Origin: Chrysoperla carnea
Taxonomy: Eukaryota > Arthropoda > Insecta > Neuroptera > Chrysopidae
Length of the DNA stretch: 64,000 bases
Direction of reading: 5' to 3'
Assembly (NCBI RefSeq): GCF_905475395.1
Contig: NC_058339.1
Coordinates: 11,292,001 to 11,356,000 of the forward strand
Shown here piece by piece: positions 15,601 through 30,600 of this stretch. The notes beneath the pieces are model-generated. The model had not been told where the DNA came from. It saw only the letters and a list, made by a program, of their open reading frames with translations, and did not search any database. Numbering within the stretch: the first letter of the stretch is position 1; each line of letters opens with the position of its first letter. The position numbers and the translations under genes are program-made.

Positions 15601-18600
15601 TACTATAAAGTCAAAAACCCTAATAATAAATTCTATATTTCTTTAAATAGAATGCTGAATATAATACAAAATAATAATATATCAGTAATCTTGACGCCAT
15701 GATAAATATTACAAGTAGTCAGTCAGATTATATGCAATAGACAGACAGAGGCAGTACAGAAGATCAACTGACATTATACTGACACATATGTTTCATGCGT
15801 TTATAATTATAATGTGTAATAATATGTGTTCTATGTTTTATCAGTATAAAAGTAAAAAATATTAAATAATATTACTCAATTCAAAATTTAAAAAAAAAGT
15901 ATACAAAATACCGATACAAAAGAAAAAAACAAGTCAAATTGCAAGTTATTCCGATTTTATAGCTTTCGAGGCCTTAAATTATTCATCTTCAACTTATAGA
16001 GGCCTCAACTTAGTTCAACTGAAGATGAAGTCCTAAACCAGACGCTATCGGATATAAAAGAGCTTAGCAGGTTGCTCTGAATAGAGAGACAGAACTTACA
16101 ATTATAACTTAAGGAAAACTAAAAAGAATTTGTATTTTTTGTAAAAATTGGACGAAAACGTACTACTAACGTTATTCTATATTCCATAAGAATAAAAAGT
16201 GATTTAAATCATAATTTAACGGTATAAAAATTAAATCCAAAATTTTCAAGTCTTGCGTTCAAATTATCATTTGAATGTGTAGAATTTGAAATAAATAACA
16301 CTTATTTTTTACACTCAGTACAAAATATATATGATTATGTATTTATTTACTTAACTAGTTAACAGTGACTTGGAGCTAATCATTTAAACATACAAAACAC
16401 TTGCTGCATACAATTATTGTAATTTACATATATATACATAGTGTTTCTCGATTGTTACAACTTGTTTTAAATATACACTGAATAATTTAGAGACACAGGA
16501 CCACGCACGAATTTACCGAACATGCTGGGTATGAATCTTGGAAAATAGCTGGGTATAAAGGTTGGTAGATCTTTAGGGTTATTAAATGAAATCTACATAA
16601 TTATAATAAAGGTGAGCTTACGAAAAGTTCATTGCGCGAAGTAGATTCTCAATATGACAATATTTCATTAAATTAATAATCTATTATAAAATTTATCAAG
16701 TTAATTAATTTACAGTAGGCCTTACTAGCAAAACATTATTAGTCTTATTAGTCTTTACAGCAAAAAATTAAAACCGTCTATTAATTTTGCCACAAAAACT
16801 GGTTTATTTTTTACCCTAAAAGATAAATTCAAAGGAAAAAATGGTCTTTTTTAACTCCCGACTAAAAAAATGGGGCGTTATTATAACTTTAACGTTTGTC
16901 TGTGGCGTCGAACCCACAAACCCATCGAACGAATGATTCGCCTTTGACTATGTTTCTGTAGATCTTCTAACGGATAAGCTGATTTTCTGGAAACGATCAA
17001 ATTAATTTTCAAACAATAAGTCAAACTCGGTTCATCATCAACGAATCGATCAGTCCTGATTTTATGTCGAGGGTTTCTACAACCTATGTTGGAAACTCGA
17101 ACAATCTTTCAGGCAAAAATCAGGATATTTATACAATCGAATATGTTAAATTTCCATTATTCATCCTGTATAAATTGTATAAGTATTAAATATTTAACTA
17201 TTTGTGCGTGTTTTAAAATATTCAGACTGACATTGGACTTAAAAACAACAAAATTTCTTTTCATATTAACTTAAGATCTGATTAGTAAACTCATAAACTG
17301 CTTTAACTACCTCAGACATAATATTTACTTTTAACTTCTTAAAATTGACAAGTTTATGATGAGTATGTTGTAGTTGTGAGTGAATGCATTCATTATTGCC
17401 AATCACAAAGTTCAAAATTGTATATTCGTTATTACCAAAACATGCATACATCTTCAAGGCTGAGTTGAGTAAACATCTTTTGCAACTGGGGAATTTATCT
17501 CAAAATTCGCAAAAGAAAATATAAAAAGGAAGAAGGTCCGTAAAATTAGCAGTGCAAAATCGGCGAAAATAAAAAAAAAAAACGCCAAAATTTGTTGCTT
17601 TTTAGTTGCTAATTAGTTGCCGAAGAAACGATTTTGTTGCTCAAACCGATCAAAAAAAATCGGCAACAAATCTAGCTTAACGTTAAGTTAGCGTGAAAAA
17701 ATTAATAAAGGTGTGGTATATTGCTTGATTGCAAGTCAATTTGTTGCTAATTTGTTGCTTTGAAATAAATTTGGAAAAATTGAATTTTTCCATTTTTGTA
17801 AAATTTAATACTGTCCACGCCAGCTTAACTCCCAATTTTTCCAGGTTAATTTTGATCACATAATTTGTTGCTGCTCCTGAGGTGACTTCTCAAGGTGTGT
17901 AGAGTCAGCAACAAAATATAAACCGGAAGTCGGGAAAGTTTGGACACCGGTTAGTTCACAAACCGGTCACGCCAGCTTAACGATCGATTTTTCCGAGTCA
18001 AATTTGGACAAATAATTTGTTGCTGCTCCTGAGGTGACTTCTCAAGGTGTGTAGAGTCAGCAACAAAATATAAACCGGAAGTCGGGAAAGTTTGGACACC
18101 GGTTAGTTCACAAACCGGTCACGCCAGCTTAACGATCGATTTTTCCGAGTCAAATTTGGACAAATAATTTGTTGCTGCTCCTGAGGTGACTTCTCAAGGT
18201 GTGTAGAGTCAGCAACAAAATATAAACCGGAAGTCGGAAAAGTTTGGACACCGGTTAGTTCTCAAACCGGTCACGCCAGCCTAACTCCCAATTTTTTCGG
18301 GTTAATTTTGATCAAATAATTTGTTGCTGCTCCTGAAGTGACTTCTCAAGGTGTGTAGAGTCAGCAACAAAATATAAATCGGAAGTCGGGAAAGTTTGGA
18401 CACCGGTTAGTTCACAAACCGGTCACGCCAGCTTAACTATCGATTTTCCCGGGTTAATTTTGATTAAATTAAAAGTAAAAGAAAACAATGAATAGGAGAC
18501 TATTCATTGTTTTCTATTACCAAATTGGTAATAGTTCTGTTTTAGCAATTTTTCTTATAAAACATCCTAGAAAATCAGGAAAAAAAACATTTTCAAGCAT

Positions 18601-21600
18601 TTTTTATGTAGATTATGAATCTGTATGCGACGATACCGAAAAATTCTTTAATTCAGGAAAATATGGGTTAAGTTAATTAAACATATGTTTTTATGGTATT
18701 TTATTTACCTTATTTATTATTAAATATGTTAAAAATATACAAAAATTATAAAAATATCAATAAAATAATATTTTTAAATATTTAAGTATTAAGTAGGTAT
18801 CAAAACAAATATGGCGTCAACAAGTGACATCTACTTTGTTTGTGTATACAAAATAGGGTTGACGACACAATTGATGGATAGTATGAAAGCCTAAAAACCA
18901 CAATTAATCTACGATACTCATGCTAACTCGATCCCGTTAAAAGTACGATTGACATCAAATCACAGAGTGAACGCAAGGGCCAAAAAACCCGCAGACCCGT
19001 CCTAACTCGACCCCATTAAAGGCATGGCCAACCCGTAGATCGCAGCGTTCACTCTTAGATTTGATGTCAATCATACTTTTAACGGGATCGAGCTAGCATG
19101 AGTATCGTAGATTAATAGTTGGTTTTAGGCTTTCATACTATCCATTTCTATTAACTTCCGGTTTATATTTTGTTGCTGACTCTACACACCTTGAGAAGTC
19201 ACCTCAGGAGCAGCAAAAAATTATTTGATCAAAAATAACCCGGAAAAATCGATAGTTAAGCTGGCGTGACCGGTTTGTGAACTAACCGGTGTCCAAACTT
19301 TCCCGGCTTCCGGTTTATATTTTGTTGCTGACTCTACACACCTTGAGAAGTCACCTCAGGAGCAGCAACAAATTATTTGATCAAAATTAACCCGGAAAAA
19401 TCAGGAGTTAAGCTGGCGTGACCGGTTTGTGAACTAACCGGTGTCTAAACTTTCCCAACTTCCGGTTTATATTTTGTTGCTGACTCTACACACCTTGAGA
19501 AGTCACCTCAAGAGCAGCAACAAATTATTTGATCAAAATTAACCCGGAAAAATCGGGAGTTAAGCTGGCGTGACCGGTTTGTGGACTAACCGGTGTCCAA
19601 ACTTTCCCGACTTCCGGTTTATATTTTGTTGCTGACTCTACACACCTTGAGAAGTCACCTCAGGAGCAGCAACAAATTATTTGATCAAAATTAACCTGGA
19701 AAAATTGGGAGTTAAGCTGGCGTGGACAGTATTAAATTTTACAAAAATGGAAAAATTCAATTTTTCCAAATTTATTTCAAAGCAACAAATTAGCAACAAA
19801 TTGACTTGCAATCAAGCAATATACCACACCTTTATTAATTTTTTCACGCTAACTTAACGTTAAGCTAGATTTGTTGCCGATTTTTTTTGATCGGTTTGAG
19901 CAACAAAATCGTTTCTTCGGCAACTAATTAGCAACTAAAAAGCAACAAATTTTGGCGTTTTTTTTTTTTATTTTCGCCGATTTTGCACTGCTAATTTTAC
20001 GGACCTAAAGGAAGAAGTATGCCAATAAATATTGTTAGAGGTGTTAAATAGGATTGTTAATGGTCGTTTAGGAATTTAGATCTCTTAGAACAGATAATAA
20101 AGGAAATAGTTCAAGAAATCACTCCCTAAACTTGTAGGAGTGTTTTAAAAAAATTTTGTGAAAGAACCATAAATGTTAAGATCGCGAAAGATTTTATCTA
20201 ACGCAGTCGAGTTTTAATTTTTTACAACATACATTATTTTTAATTGTTATTTTTGTTTGTTTCAGGTGAGCTTTCGGAATTCAATTCTATCTAGCCATGA
20301 AATTAATCGTAAGTAGTTTTAACTTTTTTCGAACCCAAAATCTCTAACAAAAATAAAGGTTTTTATTAAAGATTTCAAAGCTAACCCCTACCACAGCCCA
20401 AGGAATGAAGCTGTGTGTGTGAAGCTCGAATTTAATTGCATTTGTCGATTTCTACGATCATTTCCATACTTTATGGACACACAATATAATCATTCTAAAC
20501 CATAGTCTTGAAAACTATTTTTTAAAAAGTTAGAAGCGTCCAGCGAAACGGTCGCGGGTAATGGCTAGTATCTTATATAAAATAACAAACAATAAATAAT
20601 TGTAATACAATATGTTATTTATCATTCATATAAAAATAGACGAGTTGGATCAACTATTTTTTCGTCGAAAAATTGAAGAAGCCTATTTATTAACTATTTA
20701 TAAAACTATGGCCTTTTTGCTAAAAATTATGTTTCTTAACGGCAATTTGCATTGTTTCGATGATTTTCGACTTTTTAAGAAAAACGGTGCATCAGACAAA
20801 AACAAAATTAGGCGGCAATAAATAAAGATTTTAACAAAATACGCCGTGATCTTTTTTATATTTGACTATTCAATTGTTGTGAAGCAGTGACATCGCTAAT
20901 TTTGGGTTGAATACGACTAGTCTAAAATAGAAATAAGCAGCAAACATCCATAAAGTACACCAATTATTAACTTTCTCTGTGTCTATAAATATTTCTTATT
21001 TCTTTATAAAAATGGATGGATAATAATAAAATAAATATATATCTGAGTATACGATCAAATTTTATTTAAAACCAGGTATGAATACACGGTCCTATGACAA
21101 CCGATGTAAAAGTGTAATTTGTTTTCAATCCAGTCTTTTGAATTATAAATAAGGACATTAGACAAAAAAATTCATATCAAATTTTTGATTAATGAAACTC
21201 TTCGAAACTTCGTCGAAGTTCTACGCCAATAGTCAGGATTCCTGAAGTCTACTTCAGTAGTTTTCATTCAATATACTTCGAAGTACAAATTTCAGACTTG
21301 TTTTTTGGATTTGTCGTTATAATAAACATGTGTCTGTCTAGAAAAGCTTTGCTTCGGAGCTACAGACGTCAAAACTTTGAGCAAGTTTTTGTAGATTTGT
21401 TTTTGGAACTTTTATTGGGAACATAGTTCGTATTTATACCATGTATATATGAAATATACATAGTATATTAAGTTTAGTCCCAAGTTTGTAACGCTTAAAA
21501 ATAATGATGCTAGGAAAAAAATTGTGTCATAGATGTTCATTAAATCACCTAATTAGTCCATTTCCGGTTGTCCGTCCGTCCGTCTGTGGACACGAAAACT

Positions 21601-24600
21601 CAAAAACGAAAAAAGATATCGAGCTGAAATTTTTACAGCGTCAATTGGGTCTTGGGTCCGTAGGACCTATCTTGTAAACCGTTAGAGATAGAACATAAGT
21701 TTAAATGTAAAAAATGTTTCTTATCAAAAATTAAACAACTTTTGTTTGAAACATTTTTTCGTAAACATCACTGTTTACCCGTGAGGGCGTCAATTAAGCG
21801 GGAATTTTATAATATGTACCAGTTATGTATGTGTCACATGTTTGTATGTGTAATGTGATAAAGAAATCAACACTGACTATGCATGGTATTTCAACAATTA
21901 ACTCAGTCAATTGTTTGTTTTCACTTGTTTTTTAAATAATACCAGTATTTATTTTCGCGTCGAATGTGCAAATGTATGAAATTTTTATATGCAAATATAT
22001 ATCTTTGGAACTATTATTAGAATAAATACCGTGTAGTCAAACCTGAATATTGTGTATTTGTTTGTGATCATCGTGACTCTTGTGACTCTTCGAATGACTC
22101 ATCATGTGAGCTTGTTGTTATTTACTTCTTTCTATAAAATTACTTATCTTTGGCTTTACAAAAAATCATTTTACCACGTTGGAAATCATTCTCATGTGTT
22201 ATTCTGAAGTAGGAGCTGTATTGCTGTACATTTTTATTAAAAACAATTCGCTAGTTTTATCGTGAAAGCGTATCAAACAAACAAACATACTTACTTTCGC
22301 ATTTATAATAGAGATAGAGATTATATTCACTTATTCTTCAATGTAAATAAGTCTAAACATTTTTAATTTTTGTAATATCAATTAACTCTAAAAACGTACA
22401 TGAGCAATTAAAATTAAGAATAAATTAACTCCTTTTAAGTTAATTGAATTAAATGCGGTTTTTTTAAAAAGTGAACAGTTAGTTTATGATATTATAATTT
22501 AGTACTTAATATAACTACAATCACAATTATTTTATGAGAAATAAGTTGTAGGTAAATTTGACAATTGTACAGCAAGTACACGGTAAGAAATTTTTTGTGA
22601 ATATCACTATGTCAGTATTGGTGTGAACGCCGTTCTAATTTGAACATTGAGAGAATAGTATCATTAGCAATAGTTATGGCGGACGAGTCAATGATGCATA
22701 GATACTATATGTATCTGTCTTTATACCATACCAGCATTGTAGTAAACGACATACAATTTTACCGAGTATTAATGAATGTCAAACTTAAAAAGTTGTTAAT
22801 ATTTACTTAATTTGAATTTTCACAGTAACACAGTAAGGTCCGCTGTGAAAAAGTGGATATAGTCTACTAATGCATTTGAGAGTGTTATTTATCTCTTAAG
22901 ATTTCGAAAGAAATTTAGAACCTTGAGGTCTAGCGCAAATAAGAGACAACTTGTTGGATTCGCAGCTTTATGTATGAACATCTCAGTATAGTTTTCTCAA
23001 TAGTCAGTTTGTACGCCGGGAGTGCATAAAAAAATACGCCTTACAAACTCCACAAGAAGTATACAGAGTCCACCATACATAAACCTACGTTGCTTACTGA
23101 CCTCCATTTATTTAAAACTACGTCACGTCATCTGCACCAACCTGTGTCTCAATTTATGCTTAATCTGAACAAGAAAATTTTAATTTAATAATTGAGTCTT
23201 TAATAATATTGAATCCAGATTAACGCGCAATTTATCTAGGGGAATTTCGGGGAAAAAATGCAGTTGTATTAACATTTTTCCAAAAGTTTCAAAAACATAA
23301 AACATTTTTTCAAAAGTCTCAAAAATTAAAAAAAATGTCTAGTTTACCTTCTGCTGTAAAGTATGCAGTGTATTGAAAAAAGTAAAAGAAACATTTCTTA
23401 ATAAATTTTAAAATTTCTGATTTTTATAATAAATTCATATAAAAACACCTGCTATTTGAGATAAATAAGACATATGTTTTGTAATCAAAAATAATATACA
23501 TTAACTATTATGGTATAACAACTCTATTTATAAATCGAAAAACATGGCGCCCTATTATTTTAATAGTTACAATAAATTTATTATTAAATAAATATAAATC
23601 AATGTTTTTTTTCATTTTATTTTCACTTGTATTTATGAATTCGTAAAATTGCAGTTAAAGTTAACTGCAATTCAATACTAATACAATTGAAATTTACAAA
23701 ATTTAAAAAAAAAACCCGAAAAATGCGATTTATTTTTTGTAAACCGATTTTTGGAAACTTGCTATAAAATGTTCTCAATCAAGGCGGTTCGAACGTTTAG
23801 AGGCTAGGATGCCACTGAGAAACACACAGACGCACAGATAAACACTTTAAACTTATAACACTCCTTCTTAAATCAATATCAAAGTGGTGATCAAGGACAT
23901 CAGATGAGATGAAAAGGATACTTAGAGAGATATCATTTTTTGGGACAAACTTTTGGAAATATTTTAATTGAAATGGAAATATTTGAGTTGACTTTGTTCT
24001 TTTGAATTATTGTTTTGAATTACCTAATTATTTTACCATTTCACTTTTCGAAATGAATTGAGCCAGATATATTTGACCATCCATTTTCATAGTAATTATT
24101 AATATGTTAAAATTATATGTCATGCCTCTTCCAAACTGAATCGATTTTGAAGATCATCGCCAAAACTCTAAGCTCACACATGATAGCTAAGAACACTCTC
24201 CGTTAAATTACCTTTCAAAAGAAACAAAAAAAAATTAAAATCGATTCATTCGTTCAGGCGCTACGATGCCACAAACAGACAGGCACACACATAGCGGTCA
24301 AACTTATAACACCGCTTTTTTTAGCATGATGTGACTCCTCATGTGCTGTTCAGTTCAATGCTGTTGAGATGATGTTAATAAAATATTTGTAAAGTTTTTT
24401 TCTTCTTATAGAAGGTTGATTTATTCAAATAAAAAAAAATTAATAATATTAATAATAATAATAATAATTTCATTCAAGTATAAAAACAACACATATTGAA
24501 GAACATTGTTTGTTTACATTATGTCATAATTCATAAAAAACATGGTCGTGGTGTGTTTACTTAAATAAAAATACATTCTGTGTGTGTTTTACTATTTAAA

Positions 24601-27600
24601 TTTTATGTCTGAATTGTGTTTTATTATTACGTAATATTTTGAATGAATCATTAATCTTTTTTTGTTGTTGTATGAGTGTTTTCTCTAGTTTTACCACTGA
24701 CTTCTTTTATTTATACAAAAATATTAATAGGGCATTCTACTATTTTTGAAAAAGTACTTTAAAATGTTGATTTTGCTAATAAAAAGCCACCAAAAATTTA
24801 TTTCGGTAAAATATACACGCTTTCTTACCAAAAACTTAAATTAAATTTTAAACCTTTTTTTAATTGTCAAAAACGCGGGCATCCAATTTGATAACGTAAT
24901 ATGGGTATCACTATACGACATAACACAAATAAGTTTGACAGATATATTCATAGACATCTGATTATAATAAATATATTAAACACCTAAACCCAAAATACCA
25001 ACACGTATTTTTCGGAGACAATTTTGATACTTTTTCGTTTACTAGTCTGTTATATAAAATAAAAAAAGCTTGCATTCATTAGTTTAATTTCATATTTTTT
25101 TTAATCTGCATGCTAATGATTTTAATCGTAGTCATGAGAAAGTAAAATTTACCTTTCTTCATAATTTTTTTAAGATTGTGATTTAAACTTGAAGATACTC
25201 TGCCATCTGCCTCATAATAGTTCCCTAATTATTATATCATTAGAAAGTTGTGACTTTATGTTCATTATATAAACATTTTACAGTTTAATTTTTTTTAAAC
25301 TTTACTACAAAAAAACAGTGACAGACTGTTTAAGATATAAATAATGATAACAGTTATTTATCACCTATGGCCATTAAATAATATTGACGCCAGCCAGCCA
25401 CACTTCACGATAGGTATGCTGCATTGGGTGGGTCATAAAACTGGATTTTTTAATTTAAAAAAAATTCATGAACTTTATTAATATGCATAAACTGTACAGG
25501 CATGGTTCAAGATGATTCATAATTAATTGTCCAAAATCAACTTTCTTGTGGAACAAACACTAAATATGACCGAGTGCTAAGAATGATTTCATTTTCTCCC
25601 TGGGTTTACGATTTATTTATTAAATATTGTTAACCAATGCTTAGTTTTACCCGTTCAAAGTTTATTGATGATGATGAATCATATAGGTTATCCTTTTCAA
25701 TTGGATATTTTAATATCAAAAAATCTTGAGAGTGTGATAAAAAATTATCTAAAATATTTAGACAATCTTGTAGTTTATAATAATACCTTAAAAATATAAG
25801 GTTGTCGATAATATAAAAACAAAATTTTAATTTAATTATGAGTTCATCGAAGATCCATTATTTGATGGAACAGAGACGACTATAATTAGGGTATTGATGA
25901 TTGAAGAACGATATCTATATTATCAAATTTATAAGCATCACTTGCACACAATATATTATATATTTATGTAATTGCGTGGTATTGTAAAGCTAAAAATAAC
26001 TCATTACTTGATTACAAAGCAATGTATTTGGTTTTAAAAAAACGTTTAACCTTCATTTTAGTTCTAGGCTCGGCGGTTTTAGCTGTGCGTTGATCGATCA
26101 GTCAATCAGTTTGTTCTTTTATACATAAATAGATTGTATAATTGAACGTTTGTTTTCATATTACCATAAAATACAGGAATGTTTCCTATATATGTGCCTA
26201 TAAATTTTTCCACATTTTTACTTATTTTTCCACATTTATTACTATTCAAATAATCAAATCTAATATAAACAGTTTTTATTTGATATCTGTTTTGACCGCA
26301 ATGAGTCATTTTTCTCTAAATACAAATTCACATAAATAAAAGAATCCATTATATTATATAAATTTCAACATTGATTGATATATTATGTTAAATCCGCGAT
26401 GAATTTGCAATATTAATATTAATAATAACAAGTGAAAACAAACAATTGACTGAGTTAATTGTTGAAATACCATGTATAGTCAGTGTTGATTTCTTTATTA
26501 CATTACACATACAAACATGTGACACATACATAACTGATAATCAAGTATAGTACATATTATAAAATTTCCGCCTAATTGGCGCCCTCACGGGTAAACAGTG
26601 ATGTTTACGAAAAAATGTTTCAAACAAAAGTTGTTTAATTTTTGATAAGGAACATTTTTTACATTTAAACTTTTGTTCTATCTCTAACGGTTTACAAGAT
26701 GTGGTCCTACGGACCCAAGACCCAATTGACCTATGATGCTCATTTACGAACTTGACCTCACTTTTTACGTCCTGAGTACGCTGTAAATTTCCACAGACGG
26801 ACGGACGGACGGAAATGGACTAATTAGGTGATTGTATGAACACCTATGACAAAATTTTTTCCCTAGCATCATTATTTTTAGGCGTTACAAACTTGGGACT
26901 AAACTTAATATACTATGTATATTTCATATATACATGGTATAATAATATTTTATAGTAATATTTTATAGAAGTGCATTTGAAAAACTATTACTTTAAATGT
27001 AATCCTTGAGATACTTGAATTTTAGAATTTCTATCATGTGAAAATTGTCTTCGTCGTAAAACTTATCTAATCATCACGACTTCGTAAATAAAATACTACT
27101 TTAACTTAATAAAATCAAACAATCCACGTCGAAGATTTCAAAGTAGTTAGCCAGTATAATTTCTTATTAAGAAATTATTATTCGTTGGGTGTGCAGTCAT
27201 GGTAGGAACAATCAAATCGACATCAGCGCTTCCGGTGGATAATTTTGGCGTTAAAGGGGGCTGCTATCTAATTTTCAATTCATACAAAAATTTAGACTTC
27301 ATCCAAGTCATCAATCTTACAGTGACTTTTTTTCTCAAGATATTACGCCAGATATTAGTCAAGGTGAATTTTTTTTTGAACTCTAACCTTTCATATCCCA
27401 AAAACTTTCAGGAGTTCGTGATACTGATCATCAAGAATTACTAAGCTCATTTAATTTCAAAAAGTTTTAGTAAAAACCGTTTCCTATAATGTAAGTGCAA
27501 AGCCTCTAGGAAGAAATATTCTTTGAAATGTCATTAAACCCTTGAGTACATAGTTATAGCCTTTCAGTTACAAAGGTCGTGTGGCATTCACACTAGATTT

Positions 27601-30600
27601 AAAAATGATTTATACTATTAACACTTGCTGAACAATAATCATTAATTAATATTAGTTATGAAGCATATTTTTTACACTCCTTGTGTACTTGAATTAAAAC
27701 CTTGTCCTGATTTAACTATTAACTATTAAATATGATATGATATAATTATTGTAAATGATTCTGTAAATGAATAGTAATTGATCTAAATTATTGTAATTAA
27801 ACTTCATAGAATTTTACTTTCATTTCTTGTATCAAATATTTTACTATAAGCTATCTCATACTTTATTAACTTTAACAGTCGTCACGTGAATCCTGACTAT
27901 TGCATTGCATTATTATTGCTGTTTGCGTAAGTTAATGTGCAAGAATTCAACGTTTAATTTATTTTTACCAACTAAACTGTTTGTCACACGGGAATTTATT
28001 CAATAATCCACTAGTAATAATTCTGCCATATCTTGATAAAATAAGACCTATGTTGCTCATTTACGAGCTCGACCTCACTTTTTACGTCCTGAGCAATTTC
28101 AACTTATATCTTTTTTCGTTTTTGAGTTATCGTGTTCACAGATGGACAGACAGACAACCGGAAATGGACTAATTAGGTGAATTTATGAACACCTATATGA
28201 AAATTGTGTTCGTTGCATCAATATTTTTAAACTTGAGACTAAACTTTGTATACCTTGAGATTACATATATACATGGTATAAAAAGTACACGAAAATATAC
28301 TCTTTTAACAGGTAATCTTATTTTGCTTACATCTTTAGTGTCGTGATGAGAGCGATTCTCACAATTTCTGAAGGGCATCGAACAACCTTAATCTATCTGA
28401 GTAATACACTTTGACCAGTGATTCAAAATGATAGTAGATAATAGTGACAAACTGACAATACAACCAACTTTAATGCATTACATAAATAAACCCAACGTGA
28501 CAGCTTGATTCATTTACAAAAAACCAGCAATTTAGATTTGATGAATGTCATGTCTTAAAAAAATGATCTTCATTCATTTAAAAAAAATATATTTTTAAGT
28601 GAGTTAGATTCAAATCAGTAAAATAAATTGCATGTTGAAAGTTTGACAATGGACAAAGTCCCATAATAATGGTTTCCACATAATAGATAAAGCAAATATT
28701 GAATGATATATTTGACAATCGTCCAATTTGATTGTGTATTAAGTATTAATGGTCTTGTTTAAAAGGCTTTAATGTTTTTTAAAGATCGAGCTGATTACCT
28801 AACTACAAAACGTTAAAATATTAATATATTTCTTAGTTGTTTTGTTATTCCCAACAATATTGCAAGCTGGATTTTAATAGTAAACGCCAGTGGTGGCTTG
28901 CACGAAAAATAATACGCGCATACCAGGAATGGTGAACCAATTGCTCGCGTTTCATTGACGGCACGCGACACAATATTTTGAGCACGCCACCGATCACAAA
29001 GTTCACTATAAAGTATTATATTACGAACGAACGCAAGATTGATTCTAAACGAGAAGATTGATTCTAGGAACACGCGCACGTTTGTTATTGTAGTTACATC
29101 ATGAACATCATACATTCATGAAATTATAACAAAATTCATCATCAAAGTTAAAAGTAAGCTACAAATAATTTCAAGCCTAAATCTAAAGTTGCCTTGGTGC
29201 TCATACTACCTTAAGCACAAGTGTATAATGATATACAAACCAATGTTAATATAAAATAGTTATGACCTGATATAAAAACGTGTGAATGTTTTTTTATTAC
29301 ATCATAATACATACTCCCATAAATTTTGCGCTCGTAATAAATGGATAGAATGGATATTATAAACCAGTTTGGCACATTTTTGGTAATACAACAAATTGTT
29401 GATGATTTCATCGACATTTACTTTCAAACAAATTTATGTCAAACAATCTAATATTTCTTTATAGTTCTTTACCTTTGTAAAAACTAATGTTGATATTAAA
29501 GTTGTTAACTTGGTTGATACGTGTAGTATGACAAAAAAATTCAACTTGGTTGTTAACTTTGTTGTCAACTAAGTTGAGTGTATGTGGGGTGCCTTACCCT
29601 GTAACATAATTCTTGAGTCCCTAAAGTTTCAAGCATACGAATTAATCAACTTACAGATGTTGTTCTTCAGGTTTTGCAAACAGTACTCCTTTCAGAATCT
29701 CAATATGAATTGATATTTTTATTGGACTAATAGTTGATAATGTATGTAATAAAGACGTAATAATGTTATTTTTTAAGGTCATTATTTATTACTAAAGCAA
29801 TTAATTATGAACACAACATTCTCTAAATATGAATCATAATTCACGTCATTAATTTTAGTATTAGACCAGTCGCTCTACATGATTATACGTCTATTGCCCA
29901 TATGGATTACTTGATTGATTTTAGTAAACTAAGTCTACAGCTTAACCAACTGTGTGCTATCATGGTGCTATCGATGTTTGTTACAAATATACAAAAAATA
30001 TAGTAGATGTTATAAAAATGAGCAATATGTTTATTTCAAACTCTCTGTTAACTGAAGTTTTCTCAATCACTTATGGATTAGACATGATAGATATGTTTTC
30101 GTTACTAACCTAATTCTATATTTAAGGATGTTCCCTCGCCAGTAATAGAAAAAAATAAATTAGTAGATAAGGATCCGAATTTTTAGTATGTTGTAGTTAA
30201 CGATACATATTATTAAATCCAAAAAAAATTTGGGTATCTTATCGATCAATTAAGAGAGTTTTTATTAATTAAAAATACACTAAATAACAAACCATCCTCA
30301 TATCATGCTATGTTATTTAGTGTATTTTTAATTAATTAATTACTCTCTTAATTGATCGATAAGATACCCAAATTTTTTTTTGATTTAATAATATGTATCG
30401 TTAACTACAACATACTAAAAATTTGGATCATTTTCTACTAATTTATTTTTTTCTATTACTGGTGAGGGAACTTCCTTAAAGCAAACGTAAAGATATGTTA
30501 TTTTAATTTTTATATTAGCTTTATTTACACGATTATATTTTCCAATTAAGTACAATTTTATTTTCCATCAATGCATGACTTTAAACTAAAATCAATCTCT

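Larger units (their letters stand above)
17534..20006. mobile_element. 2.47-kb fold-back DNA transposon with 9-bp target duplication (Mutator-like candidate)
   Basis: Long inverted arms (about 17534-18480 and 19140-20006) begin and end AGGTCCGTAAAATTAGCAG / its complement. The 9-bp direct repeat AAAGGAAGA flanks both sides exactly (17525-17533, 20007-20015). Each arm holds four tandem units with an exact 152-bp period (17881, 18033, 18185, 18337; mirrored at 19198, 19350, 19502, 19654) carrying GCTGCTCCTGAGGTGACTTC and ACCGGTTAGTTCACAAACCG. The middle holds a hairpin (18481-18514), AT-rich single-copy DNA and a second palindrome (18875-19148). No transposase is seen, so it is non-autonomous. 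A 9-bp duplication with long inverted arms fits Mutator-like or FB-type elements; the superfamily is inferred. Confidence 0.85.

Noticed and set aside
18488-18676. 62-codon open frame inside the fold-back element
   Set aside because: Its start lies inside the hairpin stem and it has no transposase-like motif. Likely chance.
20612-20821. 69-codon plus-strand open frame downstream of the candidate MKLI exon
   Set aside because: No acceptor in a suitable position and no secretory or known domain features.
28813-29115. 100-codon minus-strand open frame in formin intron 1
   Set aside because: No recognisable family, no clear promoter, and composition explained by a local GC-richer patch. Kept only as a note.
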